A DNA stretch of 64,000 nt from Daucus carota subsp. sativus (taxonomy: Eukaryota; Streptophyta; Magnoliopsida; Apiales; Apiaceae): NCBI RefSeq assembly GCF_001625215.2, contig NC_030384.2, positions 38,102,390 through 38,166,389 of the forward strand. Direction: 5' to 3'. Below are positions 11,632 to 22,739 of the stretch, in pieces. The notes beneath the pieces are model-generated. The model was not told the origin of the DNA. It saw only the letters and a program-made list of their open reading frames with translations, and made no database searches. The number at the start of each line of letters is the position of its first letter. Position 1 is the stretch's first letter. Position numbers and translations under genes: made by a program.

Positions 11632-12721
11632 TTAGTCTTTCCTGAGAACTTTAATGTTCTTCCAACGGGACTCCATATAATGAGAATCGCGGTCCTGAGC
11701 ATACACTCCACATTTGAAGAAATGAGATGTTCCTCCTCTGCCAGTTGTTTCAAATTTGAGGTGCCCGTCAATGTAAACCTGCACTTTGTTAGCATCGACG
11801 TCGTAGATCACGTTTAGTCGGAACCATCTGCTGTAAATGTTGCGGACAAGGACAGGGTTGCGGTAATATGCAAGTGCGCCTTTGTATATTCTAAGCATCA
11901 GAGTAGTTGCGCTAGGGCTCCCGCCAAAGATCTGCATAATGCTTGCGCCTGATGTTACTTTCGGGACGTATCCGTATGCTTCGAATTGCCAAACACCAGA
12001 AGAGAAATCATAACCCTGAAAAAATGAATGGGAAGTTTTATTACTCTAGGACCAGCTTCTTCTGCAACTGATCATCAAAAAACCAGGGGAAAAGGTAAGA
12101 AATGACAATATCGTATAAGTATTCTATCAAAGTATGAGTCCTGATCCCTGACATACATATGCTAGGAGCCCTTAACCAGCATATTAATTTTTGGTCGTTG
12201 TATGAATATGCAGCGGTCAGGATTATAATCTACGTCTAGCGCTTGAAATGTATTTTTGTTATAATCCTGGCCGCTGGATGAATATATTCATCCAACGGGC
12301 TCGAAATGATATATCGGTTAAGAACTCCCTGGAACATGACCCTCAAAGTATTTATAAATCAAAAATATGTGCCCTCATTCCTTAGCATAAGCGGTTTGGC
12401 CTTAGAGCCGCGGCTCTGATCAAAACTTTTTATAGTGCTATAAGATAAGAGTATGACCTTGATGCGGATTTCAGTACGTGGATGAGTATGGCTATCAGGT
12501 GAATGAGGTTTATCGGATTTGTACACCCACATTCTGTGAACTCCGTTAATGAAGCTGTATCGTTTATTGACAGGTACATTGTAAGGCCTCTGAATATCGA
12601 AGTTGGATTGATCAAGAGGCAGAGAGGTGAAGCCGACAGTCGGATCAACAGCCACTGTCAGCTGGAAGGAGAGCCAAGCGAGGCACAAGCAAATGGGAAC
12701 AAGTAGTGAGGCAAATTTCAT
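11632..12721 (-). CDS. citrate-binding protein-like, copy C
   Basis: Exons 12721-12458 (264 bp) and 12015-11632 (384 bp) with a 442-bp intron; 215 residues, uninterrupted. Starts MKFASLLVPICLCLAWLSF (signal peptide), then the same two-part mature protein as copies A and B, with conserved WFRLNVIYDVDANKVQVYI and a C-terminal MESRWKNIKVLRK. Predicted citrate-binding-like secretory or vacuolar protein of the alginate-lyase-2 fold, by family resemblance. Small differences from the others lie in exon 2 (for example IYKGALAYYRN, GHLKFETTGRGGTSHFF). The intron carries a degraded copy of the MITE found in copy B. Confidence 0.88.
12143..12340. mobile_element. degraded MITE in the intron of copy C
   Basis: Same family as the element in copy B: gatccctgacatacatatg at the left, then cttaaccagcatatta, an internal inverted pair around gaatatgcagcgg / cgctggatgaatat, and a decayed right end near 12335. 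Boundaries are approximate. Confidence 0.55.
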
Positions 12722-14027
12722 CTCTACTATGTAGTTTGTAGTTAAAGCTAAGCAGATGATACTGAAATTACTTGAGATAAAAATATATAAATACTACATA
12801 AGTATGAGAAAAGGACATAAATTTGGTCCTGCAGGTTTGTTTATAAGTCTGTGTAAGACAAAATCAGCAGAGCAGTTTCGGGGTTACCATAAGAATGATT
12901 TCTCTCCACGTTTAGTAATTAGTTTTCCGGAAATTAAAGCAGAAGTAAAGCGGAAGGAGTTGTAAAACAAGACTGATGCATGAATATTATCGTAAAGACA
13001 CGTTTAGTTGGTTTTTTTATATACCGGACATTTTTTTTTTATAAAGATATGTTTAAATTATATGAGATGCGCATATAAGTACATTTTCAAAATCTTTTGT
13101 TAAATTATGGAAGTGGTATTATACTATTATTATTCGTCCGAATAATGTTTGTAGTAGTATAAGATGTGAACACCTTTAATTTTTGTAAAAAACTTTTTTT
13201 TTTCTGTAACGTATATCAGATCTTGGTTTAATAACATACTCGGATTTAAATTCCTCCATTTCATTTATTAAATTTGAATATAATGTTGATATTTGATAAT
13301 TGGCAAACAAATACTTAACTTTATTAATATGACGTCTATGTATTATGTAAAAACAACTAGCACTTCAATCATCCATTTACTTAATAAAAAATATTAATAA
13401 TCATATTTTATTAGTCATATTTTTTGAATCAATAGACATCTTGTATTTAGTTTGATTTGATTTGTGTAATCATATTATAAGATTCTTATAAATAAATATA
13501 GTTAATTTATTTTAAATTTATTTATTTTTAAATAAAAATATAAAATTTAAATTTTTCATTCGAAAATTTTTTGGAAAATTGCTTTATAATATCTTTAAAG
13601 TATCTGCTAATTAATATAAAATACTGTACATAAATAGATGGGACAGAGGGATTATAACTCTGCTTATGGCCATTGAATCCCCCTTTTTTTTGATCGATGG
13701 CCATTGAATCCTTTATTCGATATTCTATTTTTCATTAAGATCAGAAGAGAATCAGGTCAAAAGAAGAAATATGCCAATATTTACCCATGTTTTAATAATT
13801 TCCAATTGGTTCTCGATGAATAATGCGTTTCGTCCCACCGAATAAAGCCTAGTGGAAAATTTAACACCGAAAGTGCTCTACCAACAATTCCAAACTGATA
13901 AGGTATGAGATGCAGTTGCACTTGCACACTCATCTCATCAACTACTATAAAATGCCATTCAGAATCATCAAAGAAATGCAAACTAAACATACATTACATC
14001 TGCACAAACAATAATCAAGATCATAAG
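12722..14027. other. intergenic interval with promoter of copy C
   Basis: Holds a TATA-like run (12779-12794, minus strand), the copy-C version of the conserved upstream block (about 12820-13000), and AT-rich DNA. A possible Mariner/Stowaway-like element lies at about 13251-13655: its right end reads gatgggacagaggga and the left end is only weakly complementary (tcctccatttcattta). Confidence 0.4.
13946..13952 (+). promoter_or_regulatory. TATA box of the Tyr/Gly-rich protein gene
   Basis: TATAAAA, 76 bases before the ATG at 14028, implying a leader of roughly 50 bases. Confidence 0.6.
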
Positions 14028-14495
14028 ATGGGCATCGAAGACGACGAGGATCAGTCAGGCGGATACGGATACGGATACGAGCAGCATAACTCCTCAATAG
14101 CGCAACAAAATTACACCACGCATCAACCTAGCTACACCATGGCTCAACAGAGCTACAATGTGGCGCAACAAAGTGGCTACGGTGACAATAGTTACTATGC
14201 TAGTAACGATGACACGGGTTATTATGCTAGTAACGATCGTCGCTACGTTAGCCAAGTAGGACTCAATCAGGCCATGCCTAGCAGGTACAATTATCAGCAG
14301 CAGTACCAGATGAATAATCGCCGGGTTGTGAAGCCTGCTGCGGTGTACGCTCAACGTCCGTCGGGGTGGGGCTGGGGTAGCAGCACCAACTCGCGGCAGT
14401 ACTATGGCAACCAGGCGTCCAAGTATGGCGATTCGGGGTATGATGTGCACCAGAATTCGAGTGGCGGATACCAGAGCGAGTGGGTGTATAACTAG
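14028..14495 (+). CDS. small Tyr/Gly/Gln/Ser-rich, prion-like protein
   Basis: Single exon, 155 residues, stop TAG at 14493-14495. The ATG at 14028 is chosen because a TATA box lies 76 bases upstream and the first residues (MGIEDDEDQSGG) form a distinct acidic start; the frame is also open to 13905, but that part is leader sequence. After the acidic start the protein is almost wholly low-complexity: GYGYGYEQ, repeated short motifs of the AQQ-N/S-Y type (IAQQNY, MAQQSY, VAQQSGY), YYASND twice, a basic middle (NNRRVVKP), then GWGWGSS and further Tyr/Gly/Ser. There is no signal peptide or membrane segment. The composition resembles the prion-like domains of RNA-binding proteins that phase-separate, but no RNA-binding domain is present. 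I do not recognise a family; function unknown. The coding stretch is clearly more GC-rich than its flanks, supporting a real gene. Confidence 0.75.
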   Translation: MGIEDDEDQSGGYGYGYEQHNSSIAQQNYTTHQPSYTMAQQSYNVAQQSGYGDNSYYASNDDTGYYASNDRRYVSQVGLNQAMPSRYNYQQQYQMNNRRVVKPAAVYAQRPSGWGWGSSTNSRQYYGNQASKYGDSGYDVHQNSSGGYQSEWVYN

Positions 14496-14922
14496 CGGTG
14501 TTCGGACCTCGTCTACACAACAATAAATTTCCAATTTCCGTGTATTGATATTTCTATGATTTACGCTTGTAAACGAATCGATCGTATGTTTTTGTTCTGA
14601 AAAGAAATTCGAATGATCTAATACATACTTTTTCTTCTGATATTGTCTGACTCAAGCTGTTAGGAGGAGTGTTTTGATACAGTGACCCGTTCTCCTAAAA
14701 CACGAGATATCAGGAGAAAGATTTCCCAGATCATGCAATATTCTAACATATACAACCAAATTTGAATATATTAATGATCAAGTTGCAAAACGTTAAGTTC
14801 TCTTCTAAACAAGGATAGGACTTGAAATGTAAATTTGCAGATCATATCTCATAATTTGTAGCTATCAAGCATGTCTGTTTCGCAGACAAACGGAAATGGA
14901 TGATACCCGTCATATTAAACAC

Positions 14923-15783
14923 TTATAAGTTGCTTTTCAGAGTTACCTTCTTTTTGAGATTGAACCTAGTGGCGAAGAAAAGATCTCGGACCCAAAGAGG
15001 AGACCATGAAAGCACCGCAAACAGACCAGTCATGTGCCCGAAAACAATCTCCTTCGGCGGTTTAGAACTCAGAACTTTCTTCACTACATGCCTCGCAAAC
15101 ACTGCAGCATCCGTGGCCTTAGCACCTTGCGAAGCCCTGGCTCTCTCAGCGATATCCTCCTTGAAATCCGAGTAGAGTTTCCACTCATACTCGGCCAGTT
15201 TAGCCGTGTTGTTATTCCCAAGATTGGACCTAATAGACCCAGGGAGAACCAAAATCACATCAATACTAAATGGCTTCAACTCAACTCTCAAGCTGCTTGA
15301 CATAGCATGAATCGCGGCCTTGCTAGAACAATAAGAACCCGCCCAAGGAGTTGGAACTCTCCCCACAACACTTCCTATGTTAACAATCCTACCACTTTGT
15401 TGCTTTGCCATGTAAGGCACTACGTGTTGAACCATTCGAAGCTGCCCGAGCGTGTTGATTTCATAAGCCCTCCGAATGGCGTCGATAGAGAGCTCTGCCA
15501 GAGGACCAGTGCTTCCTACACCAGCATTGTTGATCAAGATATCAATTCTGCCGCATTTTGACATGACAGTTTTGATAGCTGATGCAACGCTTTCATCAGA
15601 TGATACGTCGAGCACAAGGGTCTCGATTTGATCTTGTTCTAGCTCAGACATGTCGGAAAACCTTGTGGCGATATCAGAAGCAAAAACAGTACATTTTTGA
15701 GCGGCAAATGCTTTGCAGTATTCATAACCAATGCCACCTTTGGCACAGCCAGTGACCAACACGACCTTATTGCTCGCGCTCAT
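14923..15783 (-). CDS. short-chain dehydrogenase/reductase (AYR1-like)
   Basis: Single exon, 286 residues, start ATG at 15783. The frame is open a little further upstream but without an ATG, and it runs into the TATA box, so this start is favoured. Classical SDR features: the nucleotide-binding turn TGCAKGGIG at 11-19, D60 in VLDVSS, NNAG at 85-88, N110, the catalytic Ser138 in NIGSVVG, and Tyr151-x3-Lys155 in YCSSK. Sequence as a whole resembles plant proteins annotated as NADPH-dependent 1-acyldihydroxyacetone phosphate reductase-like, an ether-lipid/glycerolipid step known from yeast AYR1; the true substrate in plants is not shown by sequence. A hydrophobic C-terminal stretch around HMTGLFAVLSWSPLWV may touch a membrane. 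It is convergent with the Tyr/Gly-rich gene. Confidence 0.88.
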   Translation of the reverse strand: MSASNKVVLVTGCAKGGIGYEYCKAFAAQKCTVFASDIATRFSDMSELEQDQIETLVLDVSSDESVASAIKTVMSKCGRIDILINNAGVGSTGPLAELSIDAIRRAYEINTLGQLRMVQHVVPYMAKQQSGRIVNIGSVVGRVPTPWAGSYCSSKAAIHAMSSSLRVELKPFSIDVILVLPGSIRSNLGNNNTAKLAEYEWKLYSDFKEDIAERARASQGAKATDAAVFARHVVKKVLSSKPPKEIVFGHMTGLFAVLSWSPLWVRDLFFATRFNLKKKVTLKSNL

Positions 15784-15833
15784 GTTTACGTTCCCAGGTT
15801 GCTGAACGAAGAACAATACAAGAACACAATACA

Positions 15834-15843
15834 CTTATATATA
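15834..15843 (-). promoter_or_regulatory. TATA box of the SDR gene
   Basis: TATATATAAG on the minus strand about 55 bases before the ATG at 15783, followed by a leader rich in A/C and T. Confidence 0.5.
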
Positions 15844-16656
15844 TGTATATAAATAACTTACATCCTTTGGTTTTCTGCTTGGTAATATCGGTGAGTCTAA
15901 AAGGAGTGAAGAATATGCTCAAGAATATTATTTTTTTTCATTTTAATTTTCTTTCATCAAGGGTGAAGACATCAAGAAAGCCGTCTTGTCAGCATCTGGG
16001 TTTAACCAAGAGCAACAAAATTTTGATTTGCTGATTTGGCTCAATTTGAGATAAATATACATCGGAAAAGACACATGGCAGACTTATGCATATGATGACA
16101 TTTAGATGAGACCTCACTGAAGAAGCATAGGCCTAATAGCTGCAAAAGACCATATCCTAGATTATGCATTTCTTGTATCTGAAATAATAAAACATTTTTA
16201 GCACAGAGCTCAATCTCAGATGAGGACAGTAGATCCGGTCACTATCAAATAAAAGTGATAACAATAATCTCATAGATGGAAAACATGTCGTAGTTGACTT
16301 CTTCATCTAGGGTGTGTCAAATAGATACTTACCCAAGAGTGTTTAGATGCTCCTTTAGTTTCTCCAGCAGTAAGCCGATTAATAGAGAACCCGAAACTTT
16401 AATTAACTTGAGGTTCGCCTGTCTTGCAACCTCCTTTCTGAATGCTTGGATGGACACAAAGGCAAATTACACTACATATAGTGACGTAGATTCCTAAAGA
16501 AGCCTATGTTGGAAGCTATGCAAAAGCACTGATGAATAAACAGTAGGTCTTATCTCTTGTATGAATAACTCGAGTACTCAAACTACTCCTAATTTGTTAC
16601 ATACAAAGTGTCAGTTAGCCAGGACAAACCAACACCGTATAGAGAAGCAATTAAGT
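15844..16656. other. interval between SDR gene and NYN/LOTUS gene
   Basis: Upstream DNA of the SDR gene and 3' flank of the NYN/LOTUS gene. No further frame, repeat or element stands out. Confidence 0.5.
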
Positions 16657-19600
16657 CTAGATTCCTGACTCCGTCGACCTTCCCCCAGACTTCTTCAAGC
16701 TACCTAGTATACCATCAATCAACTTGTCCTTGTCATCCACAACTTCATCTGATACAAATGAATAGCTCTTAGAGGGCCTCAAATTGTGTTCACAGCTTCC
16801 TACATGATCTTTATTCTCTAAAGTGCTTGAAGATAAAGATGATATTGAATCTTTTTTAAAACTGTCCACCGCATCAGATTTATCTAGTACTGCCCTTGTA
16901 CAGTCCTTGCTTCTAGTGTCATCCTCCTTATTGTGGTACCGGTCAAGGATTTGTAGCAATGAGCTATCTTCTCCGTTTTTCCTGAAATGTTTGCGCCCAT
17001 CCATTCCTCTTGAAGACAAATTCTCTTCGTCGCTAGATAAGTAATCATCTGGTACTAACTCGTAGTCATATTTAACCTGTCCAACAGCTTCTTTCCTTTT
17101 CTTTTTGCTTGAACTCTTCATCTTCTGTCTCTTGGGAGTTGTATATGTAACTGGCCCAAGTTCCTCCCATGAGGAATCAAGTTGATCGCTTGTTTTTGAA
17201 GTGCCAAAAATATCTGCACCAAAATTACTTTTAGCATCACCGACATCAGCTTTTGGAACAGAAGGATCTGTGGATTCCACACCGCAACTTTTCAAATCTA
17301 TGTCCGAAGGAGCTGCTGGCATTATCTTACCACCCTCTATTTTTACCCAAGGCATCTTCTGTACTAAGCTTACCAAATTGTTGTAACCAAATTTGTGTGC
17401 TTCCAGCGAATAGCCATACTTCTCCAAGAACAATTTTCTAAGTCTGCTTATACTGAATCCTTGTGGATATTCAGTGATGATGAACTCCACAAGCTTTCTG
17501 CAGTCAGCCGCAACATCACTTCTGGACTTGTTGGGGTTGTTGTGCATTGTTGGTAAAGAATCCCCAGCAGGTGGCAGGTTCTGGTACCCTTTCTGTGTCT
17601 GTTTTTGCAGGCTTGGTAGGCCAGGCTCTGATTGTGTATCCAGAAACATGGAGCTTAAACCCTGACAAGAAGAACCCTTGTCAGTTGGCTGAATAAGTTT
17701 AAAAGGGAACTTTTCAGAGGGGCATTCTCCCACCCACTTCTTGTCCGAGATTAACAGGTCCACCAGATGAAGAAGATCACTTTCAATGAGATTTCTCAGG
17801 ACAGGTGGCCCTTGTTTTTGCAAACTATGTGACATCTCAACTCTGAGAAAATTGAGTTAATACAAAGAATAACAAATCAGCATAATAAAAACTACCAAGT
17901 TCATTGCGGTGGAAATATGTTAGAAACACAGGAACAATGCAAATTCAGTAAGTAATTGACTTAGCAACCAACCTGTATATTCATGTAATAGAAGAGCATT
18001 GATTCTTATATTATAGATATATATTGGTCGCAAAAGTTCTACTTATTAAGTAGCAATTTTTTTCAATGGTCTTTTGGTCAACTGCCTTAAAAAATTCAAA
18101 ATAACAATCAATATTATTTTTAAATAATGTATATATCTGCAACCTCTCGAAATGATGGCCCTCTACTACATGGGACACGGGTTATACATCAGAAAGTATC
18201 TTAGAAAGTGAATTCATACTAAAAAATATTTCTTAGCACATAGTGGAAGTTAGATATAAAGCTTATGACAAAACAAAACATATCAGCAACTAAGGCGCTA
18301 TAGAGCATGGATAAGAGATGTGCATTTATCAAAAGAAATGAGGGAAGAAGTAAAATTGAAGGTATGATAGAACACACGTACCTAGTCATTGACCTCTCAA
18401 CCACATCTGATCCTTTAGGTGTATTAATGAATGTAACCATCTCATTCCAAAAGGACTCCGCTGCAAATATGGGATTTTTTTCCATTGTATCACCCCTAAT
18501 CAAGTTTTTTTCATCAATGCTTATTTTAACTGGATCGCTAAGCTCCTTGCTACGCCATAATTTAGACCAATTAATGATCTGGCTTAAAAAACCAGGGTGC
18601 CTGTTAGACCTATCATCAGCTTCACAGCTCCTAGTAACACTTCTGTCGGTAATCATTTCATCTCTGGATGACAAATTTTCAGCTACGCCTACTGGATCAT
18701 TACATGCACCAGATGACTCTACAATATTACTCTTTATCTCTTCTGTCTTCATATTGCTGTCAGTAGAAGTAGCAAAGGCATCTAATTTTTCGATATTATT
18801 CTCCTTAGAACTACCATCTTTACCATTTATCCATTTTCTCCAAATCCTTGTTAAAAGACCAACTTCAGGTGCAGGATCCTGTTCCTGTGATGAACATGGA
18901 TAGCTGTTGGTAAATTCACGGTTGTTAACTGTCTCGACATTCAAAGGGTTGTCAGGCACTTTCTCTGACGGAATTTCTACATGAATCAGTAATTCAGACT
19001 TCTCCAGAGGGTCTGTTTGAACTTTAGCGCTGTTTGCCTTCTCCAAGGGATCTGGCACATTCTTCAAGGGTTCTTCTAACTGATTGGTTGGCTCTGGCAA
19101 ATTCTTAGAATTCCTGAGAGGCTCTTGCACATGTACTTTCAGAGAAGAAGGCACAGATGATTTCTCTTCTGGATCTGAACTTTTTTCAGATATAGTTTGG
19201 TTTCGGTCTTCATTAGTAGTAACATGGGTGGAATTTGTGCTTGGATTTTTGTCAGCAGAATCATGATATTTGGAGGTAACTCTCTTTACAGAGAACAGAC
19301 CACTACCCAAATCTTTAATCTCCAAAATGTGTGGCATTGATAACAGAAAGCGTGAGAACTTCTGGTATCCATAAAAGTCTCTAGCTAATGTCACATCAGA
19401 ACTGTTTAATTCCTGTCGGAGATCTGTAATTTTCATTCCATCAGGATGCGACTTCAATATATGTTGTAGCTGCTTCACTACTTCCTCTGGCACTGGACGA
19501 AATGTATCTTCCGAGCCTGATTCAGATGAGTCCCCAAGCTGTGAACATGCAGATTGCTCAGTAACTGAAAAGGGGTCCTCAAGAGGCAACCTATAGTGAC

Positions 19601-21702
19601 CGTACCAAGAACCATAGGGGCCATCTGGTGGCTGGTTGAAATGCTTGCCATTAAGGTCCTCCCCTTTAACCAAAGCATGCCATTGCCACATAATACTTGC
19701 AGCACTGCATAGAACCCCAGGTGCAGTATTTGGACTTGAAAGCAGTATGTTGTAGTTGCTTAATCTTAACCGGTGTAATATGTTCGCAAAATCTCTATCA
19801 CCCGATATTAAGAAAAGATGTGCCGGTGGAGGATTTTGTGAAACCCAATACATAAGGTCTACAAGTAGAGATCTATCAGCACTGTTCTTTCCACCTGCAT
19901 TGCATAAATATAATTACTAAGAAAAAATTAGGAACTGAGATAAAGCTGACGAGATGGGAGAGACAATTTAATCAATTAAAAAAGCTATTATTATATTTAA
20001 GAAAATCAGACATTACCATGGCATATATTATACATCTAATTCCCGATACTATCAGCATATTAACTCAACAACTTGTCACTTGTTAGTAATATATTAATTT
20101 GTGTGCATGTGTGTGGGTCATTACTCAATAATCTTTTTGATTGCTATATATCCTCCCCAATATAGGCAAGAGATTCCAAGAGTTACATTGAATATCATTT
20201 GCCTTCAATTTCAAAAATGTATTATGGTGTCAACCTGGTAAGAATAGGTAACTGCGTGTTTGGAGCTTAATGGAATAATGCTGTAATGGTAGTTCCAAAA
20301 TCGTAAAATTTACATCCAACAACCAAAATGTTCTCAGCTGGAATATTTGTCAATCGTTTCCCTAAAAGCAAGTCGAATGGAGGTGCTAAAAGTGGCGCTA
20401 TATCTATAATATAGCACCCATGCAAAAAACCTCACTCCAATGGGGTGCTAAACATGGATGCAAAATCTCAAAATGTTTATTTGGTGCTAAATACAGAACC
20501 AAGTATAATATAGCAATATCTATATGTATTTTAGCACCACCATTGGACTTGCTCTAAGAAGATATATCAGACTAGCATCATTTTACATAAATGCATTATA
20601 TGTTAGTTTCTCTCTAGTGGCACTAGCTGCAAGCCTGCAACACGTACAGTCCATATATACAACTTCATTTTCTCATCAAAGCCATCAGCGTCCACACTCA
20701 ATTACTTACATATGTAAATACACCTAAATATATCCAATAGAACCCCAATTTTACACCCTACCCGATATATATACAACAAAATTGTGATTAACCATCCAAA
20801 TCTCACACAAATTACATTAAAATCTAATCTCTTTATTTATTAAGATTATCGCTTTCTCAAGGTAAATAATACACCGTATCTAACTCTTTATTATGTTAGG
20901 ACTGAAGGAATGAACCGCTTTATCAAGATTATTTATTTATCAATGTCAAAAATACAAAGTATGTAAAACCGACATCCAACAACCAAAATGTTCTTAACTG
21001 GAGTGATTATCAAAATGGTTTTACGTTGTCAATCGCTTCCCTGTCAATCTTAAGAACAAATATCAAAAGGGTATCATTACAATTCAATTCAACTCCAACT
21101 TTACACCTACCTCGTGTATACAACAATTCCACAACAACATTGCGACTAACCTTCCCAATTTCACACGAATTTCATTAAAAATCTAGGCTTTTTATACATC
21201 AAGATTATTGCTTTATGAGGTAAACAATACACCATATCTAACTCTCTATCACATTGGGACCGAGAAAAGGAACCAATTAGTCGAGATCATATATATATCA
21301 ATGTGAAAATCAAAATGTAGGCATGGAGAACAGACCATTAGGAACATGAGTGATATTAATCCCCGTGGCGGACAAAACCTCCTGCGTGGACCTCGAAAGC
21401 TGCATCACATCCCCGAAAGCGGTGATCGAAATAGGACCCTTAATTCCATTAGCCCTAACAGCAGAAGTGATACACTGAGCTAGTCTGTAGGCGTAATTTC
21501 CTTTAGGAAGTGTGCAGTTCTCGAAATCCCACCAGACGGAAACACGGACGAGACGGCTCTCGTCTTCGTGGCGGCGGGAAGAGTAGGAAGGGGTGTTGTG
21601 AAAGGGAGAGGGGGTGGCTGAGAAATGGGAGAGTTGGATGTGGTTTATCGAGATTGTTCGTGTAGAAATGAAGAGGGGTTTTTTGAGGTATAGTGATTTC
21701 AT
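16657..21702 (-). CDS. NYN-domain and LOTUS (OST-HTH) domain protein
   Basis: Three coding exons: 21702-21336, 19894-18382 and 17842-16657, with consistent phases (1, 2); 1021 residues. Residues 1-45 are Ser/Thr/Arg-rich with no acidic residue before 46, a plausible mitochondrial presequence. An NYN (PIN-like) ribonuclease domain follows at about 53-190, with the expected acids in WWDFEN (Asp59), NSADRSLLVDL (Asp129, Asp135) and SGDRDF (Asp155, Asp157). LOTUS/OST-HTH winged-helix domains lie at about 258-328 (VVKQLQHIL to LFSVKRV) and 737-801 (CRKLVEFII to GGKIMPA). Long Ser/Glu/Lys-rich linkers join them. This is the architecture of plant relatives of MARF1/limkain-b1, thought to bind RNA or G-quadruplexes through LOTUS domains and cut RNA with NYN. 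Organelle targeting and activity are inference. Intron 1 (1441 bp) holds a MITE and a local duplication. Confidence 0.88.
20311..21315. repeat. direct duplication inside intron 1 of the NYN/LOTUS gene
   Basis: Two diverged direct copies, one starting at about 20311 and the other at about 20970, both beginning acatccaacaaccaaaatgt and sharing later landmarks (atacaccRtatctaactct; a final atcaatgt). The first copy is longer because a MITE (20364-20557) and further sequence lie inside it. The second copy ends right at the donor side of exon 1. Confidence 0.6.
20364..20557. mobile_element. short MITE in intron 1 of the NYN/LOTUS gene
   Basis: About 190 bp with imperfect inverted ends: agcaagtcgaatggaggtgc at the left, and at the right the complement of agcaagtccaatggtggtgc. 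Several internal copies of gtgctaaa/tttagcac in both directions. Confidence 0.6.
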
Positions 21703-21718
21703 GGTTTGTAGTGTTGGG

Positions 21719-21735
21719 GGGGAGGGAGAGGGAGA

Positions 21736-21772
<37 letters not shown>

Positions 21773-21785
21773 AGAGAGAGAGAGT
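21719..21785. repeat. GA/CT microsatellite in the 5' leader of the NYN/LOTUS gene
   Basis: On the plus strand a run of ggagagag-type repeats; on the coding strand a pure CT-rich tract lying directly upstream of the ATG at 21702, inside the likely 5' leader. Such tracts are common in plant leaders and may affect transcription or translation. Confidence 0.8.
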
Positions 21786-21958
21786 GTTAGTTTATCGCCG
21801 GAGAAGTGAACTCTGTGCGCGTATGTTTTTTTTTTTTGATCAGGTAGAGTAGAATGGGGTTTTGGGGGAACTGACCTAAACCCTGCTGTGATCAATTTAC
21901 CAGCTTCTTCGGCTTGTTGAAATAAAGAGGAAAAATATACATGATTGCTAAATGCAGT

Positions 21959-22234
21959 AAGGCATCTCCAACCATCACTCTAAACTTTATATTTCTTCAC
22001 TTTTAACTTTATAAATAGAGTAATTCATCTCCAATCATCCATTACTTTATCTTTATATATAAAGTCATGCACTATCCTACTCTATATATGAAGTTGAACT
22101 TGAAGATAAAGCACAAATTGCTTTATTTATAAAATGAAGTAATGGTTGGAGATGGAATAAAGATATAAAATGAAAAAGGTGAAAATGAAGATAAAGTTGC
22201 TTTATTTATAAAATTATGATTGGAGATGGTCTAA
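21959..22234. mobile_element. MITE upstream of the NYN/LOTUS gene
   Basis: Inverted ends: ggcatctccaaccatcact at the left and atgattggagatggtcta at the right, with further inward complementarity (tttatttataaagt/tataaa). About 275 bp, within 300 bases of the CT-rich leader. Confidence 0.65.
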
Positions 22235-22345
22235 AGATTTACTTTGTGCAGTAACCACAAATTACTGTAATATCCTTAGCTTTGTATTTTGTGTTCAGTA
22301 ACTTTCCTCTTCCTGTTTAATGTTAGTTAATGCTTCTTGCGGATG

Positions 22346-22739
22346 AGAGCATCTCCAACGGTGTTGGCTAAATTGGATCTGTAAGACATTATGTAAAATT
22401 TGCTGAACCTATAAGACACTTTGCTTCAATGGTATCGACTATATTGGTTGGCTATAATTTAAAAATAGTATGTTATTAATATTTTAAATTGTTAAAATAG
22501 AATATATCAGTTCAATATGGTAATAAATATGTACAATCTTCTTACAGATTTTCTTACAGACCTGTAGAGGTTCAACAAATTTAGCCATCCATAGGAGGTT
22601 GGCTAAATTTATAGACAGCAGGTGAGCATGGTTGGAGTTGAGTTTTTGGAGCTGTTGGCTAAATTTTTTTATTTTAAGTAAGCCAACTCACCTTTGGCTC
22701 ACCTTTTAGCTAAGGGTTTTAGATGGTTGGAGATGCTCT
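22346..22739. mobile_element. MITE with agagcatctccaac ends
   Basis: 394 bp with 14-bp perfect inverted ends (agagcatctccaac and gttggagatgctct). The interior is matched by a more decayed relative at 24455-24780. Confidence 0.75.

Noticed and set aside
14094-14534. Two long open frames on the minus strand across the Tyr/Gly-rich gene
   Set aside because: They are shadows caused by the low-complexity, GC-richer coding sequence; only the plus frame has a TATA box, a fitting leader and biased residue use.
15784-15834. N-terminal extension of the SDR gene
   Set aside because: The extension has no ATG and overlaps the TATA box; the ATG at 15783 fits the family start.
18307-18903. A 198-codon plus-strand frame inside the NYN/LOTUS gene
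   Set aside because: Antisense to a long confirmed exon, with no domain or promoter of its own.
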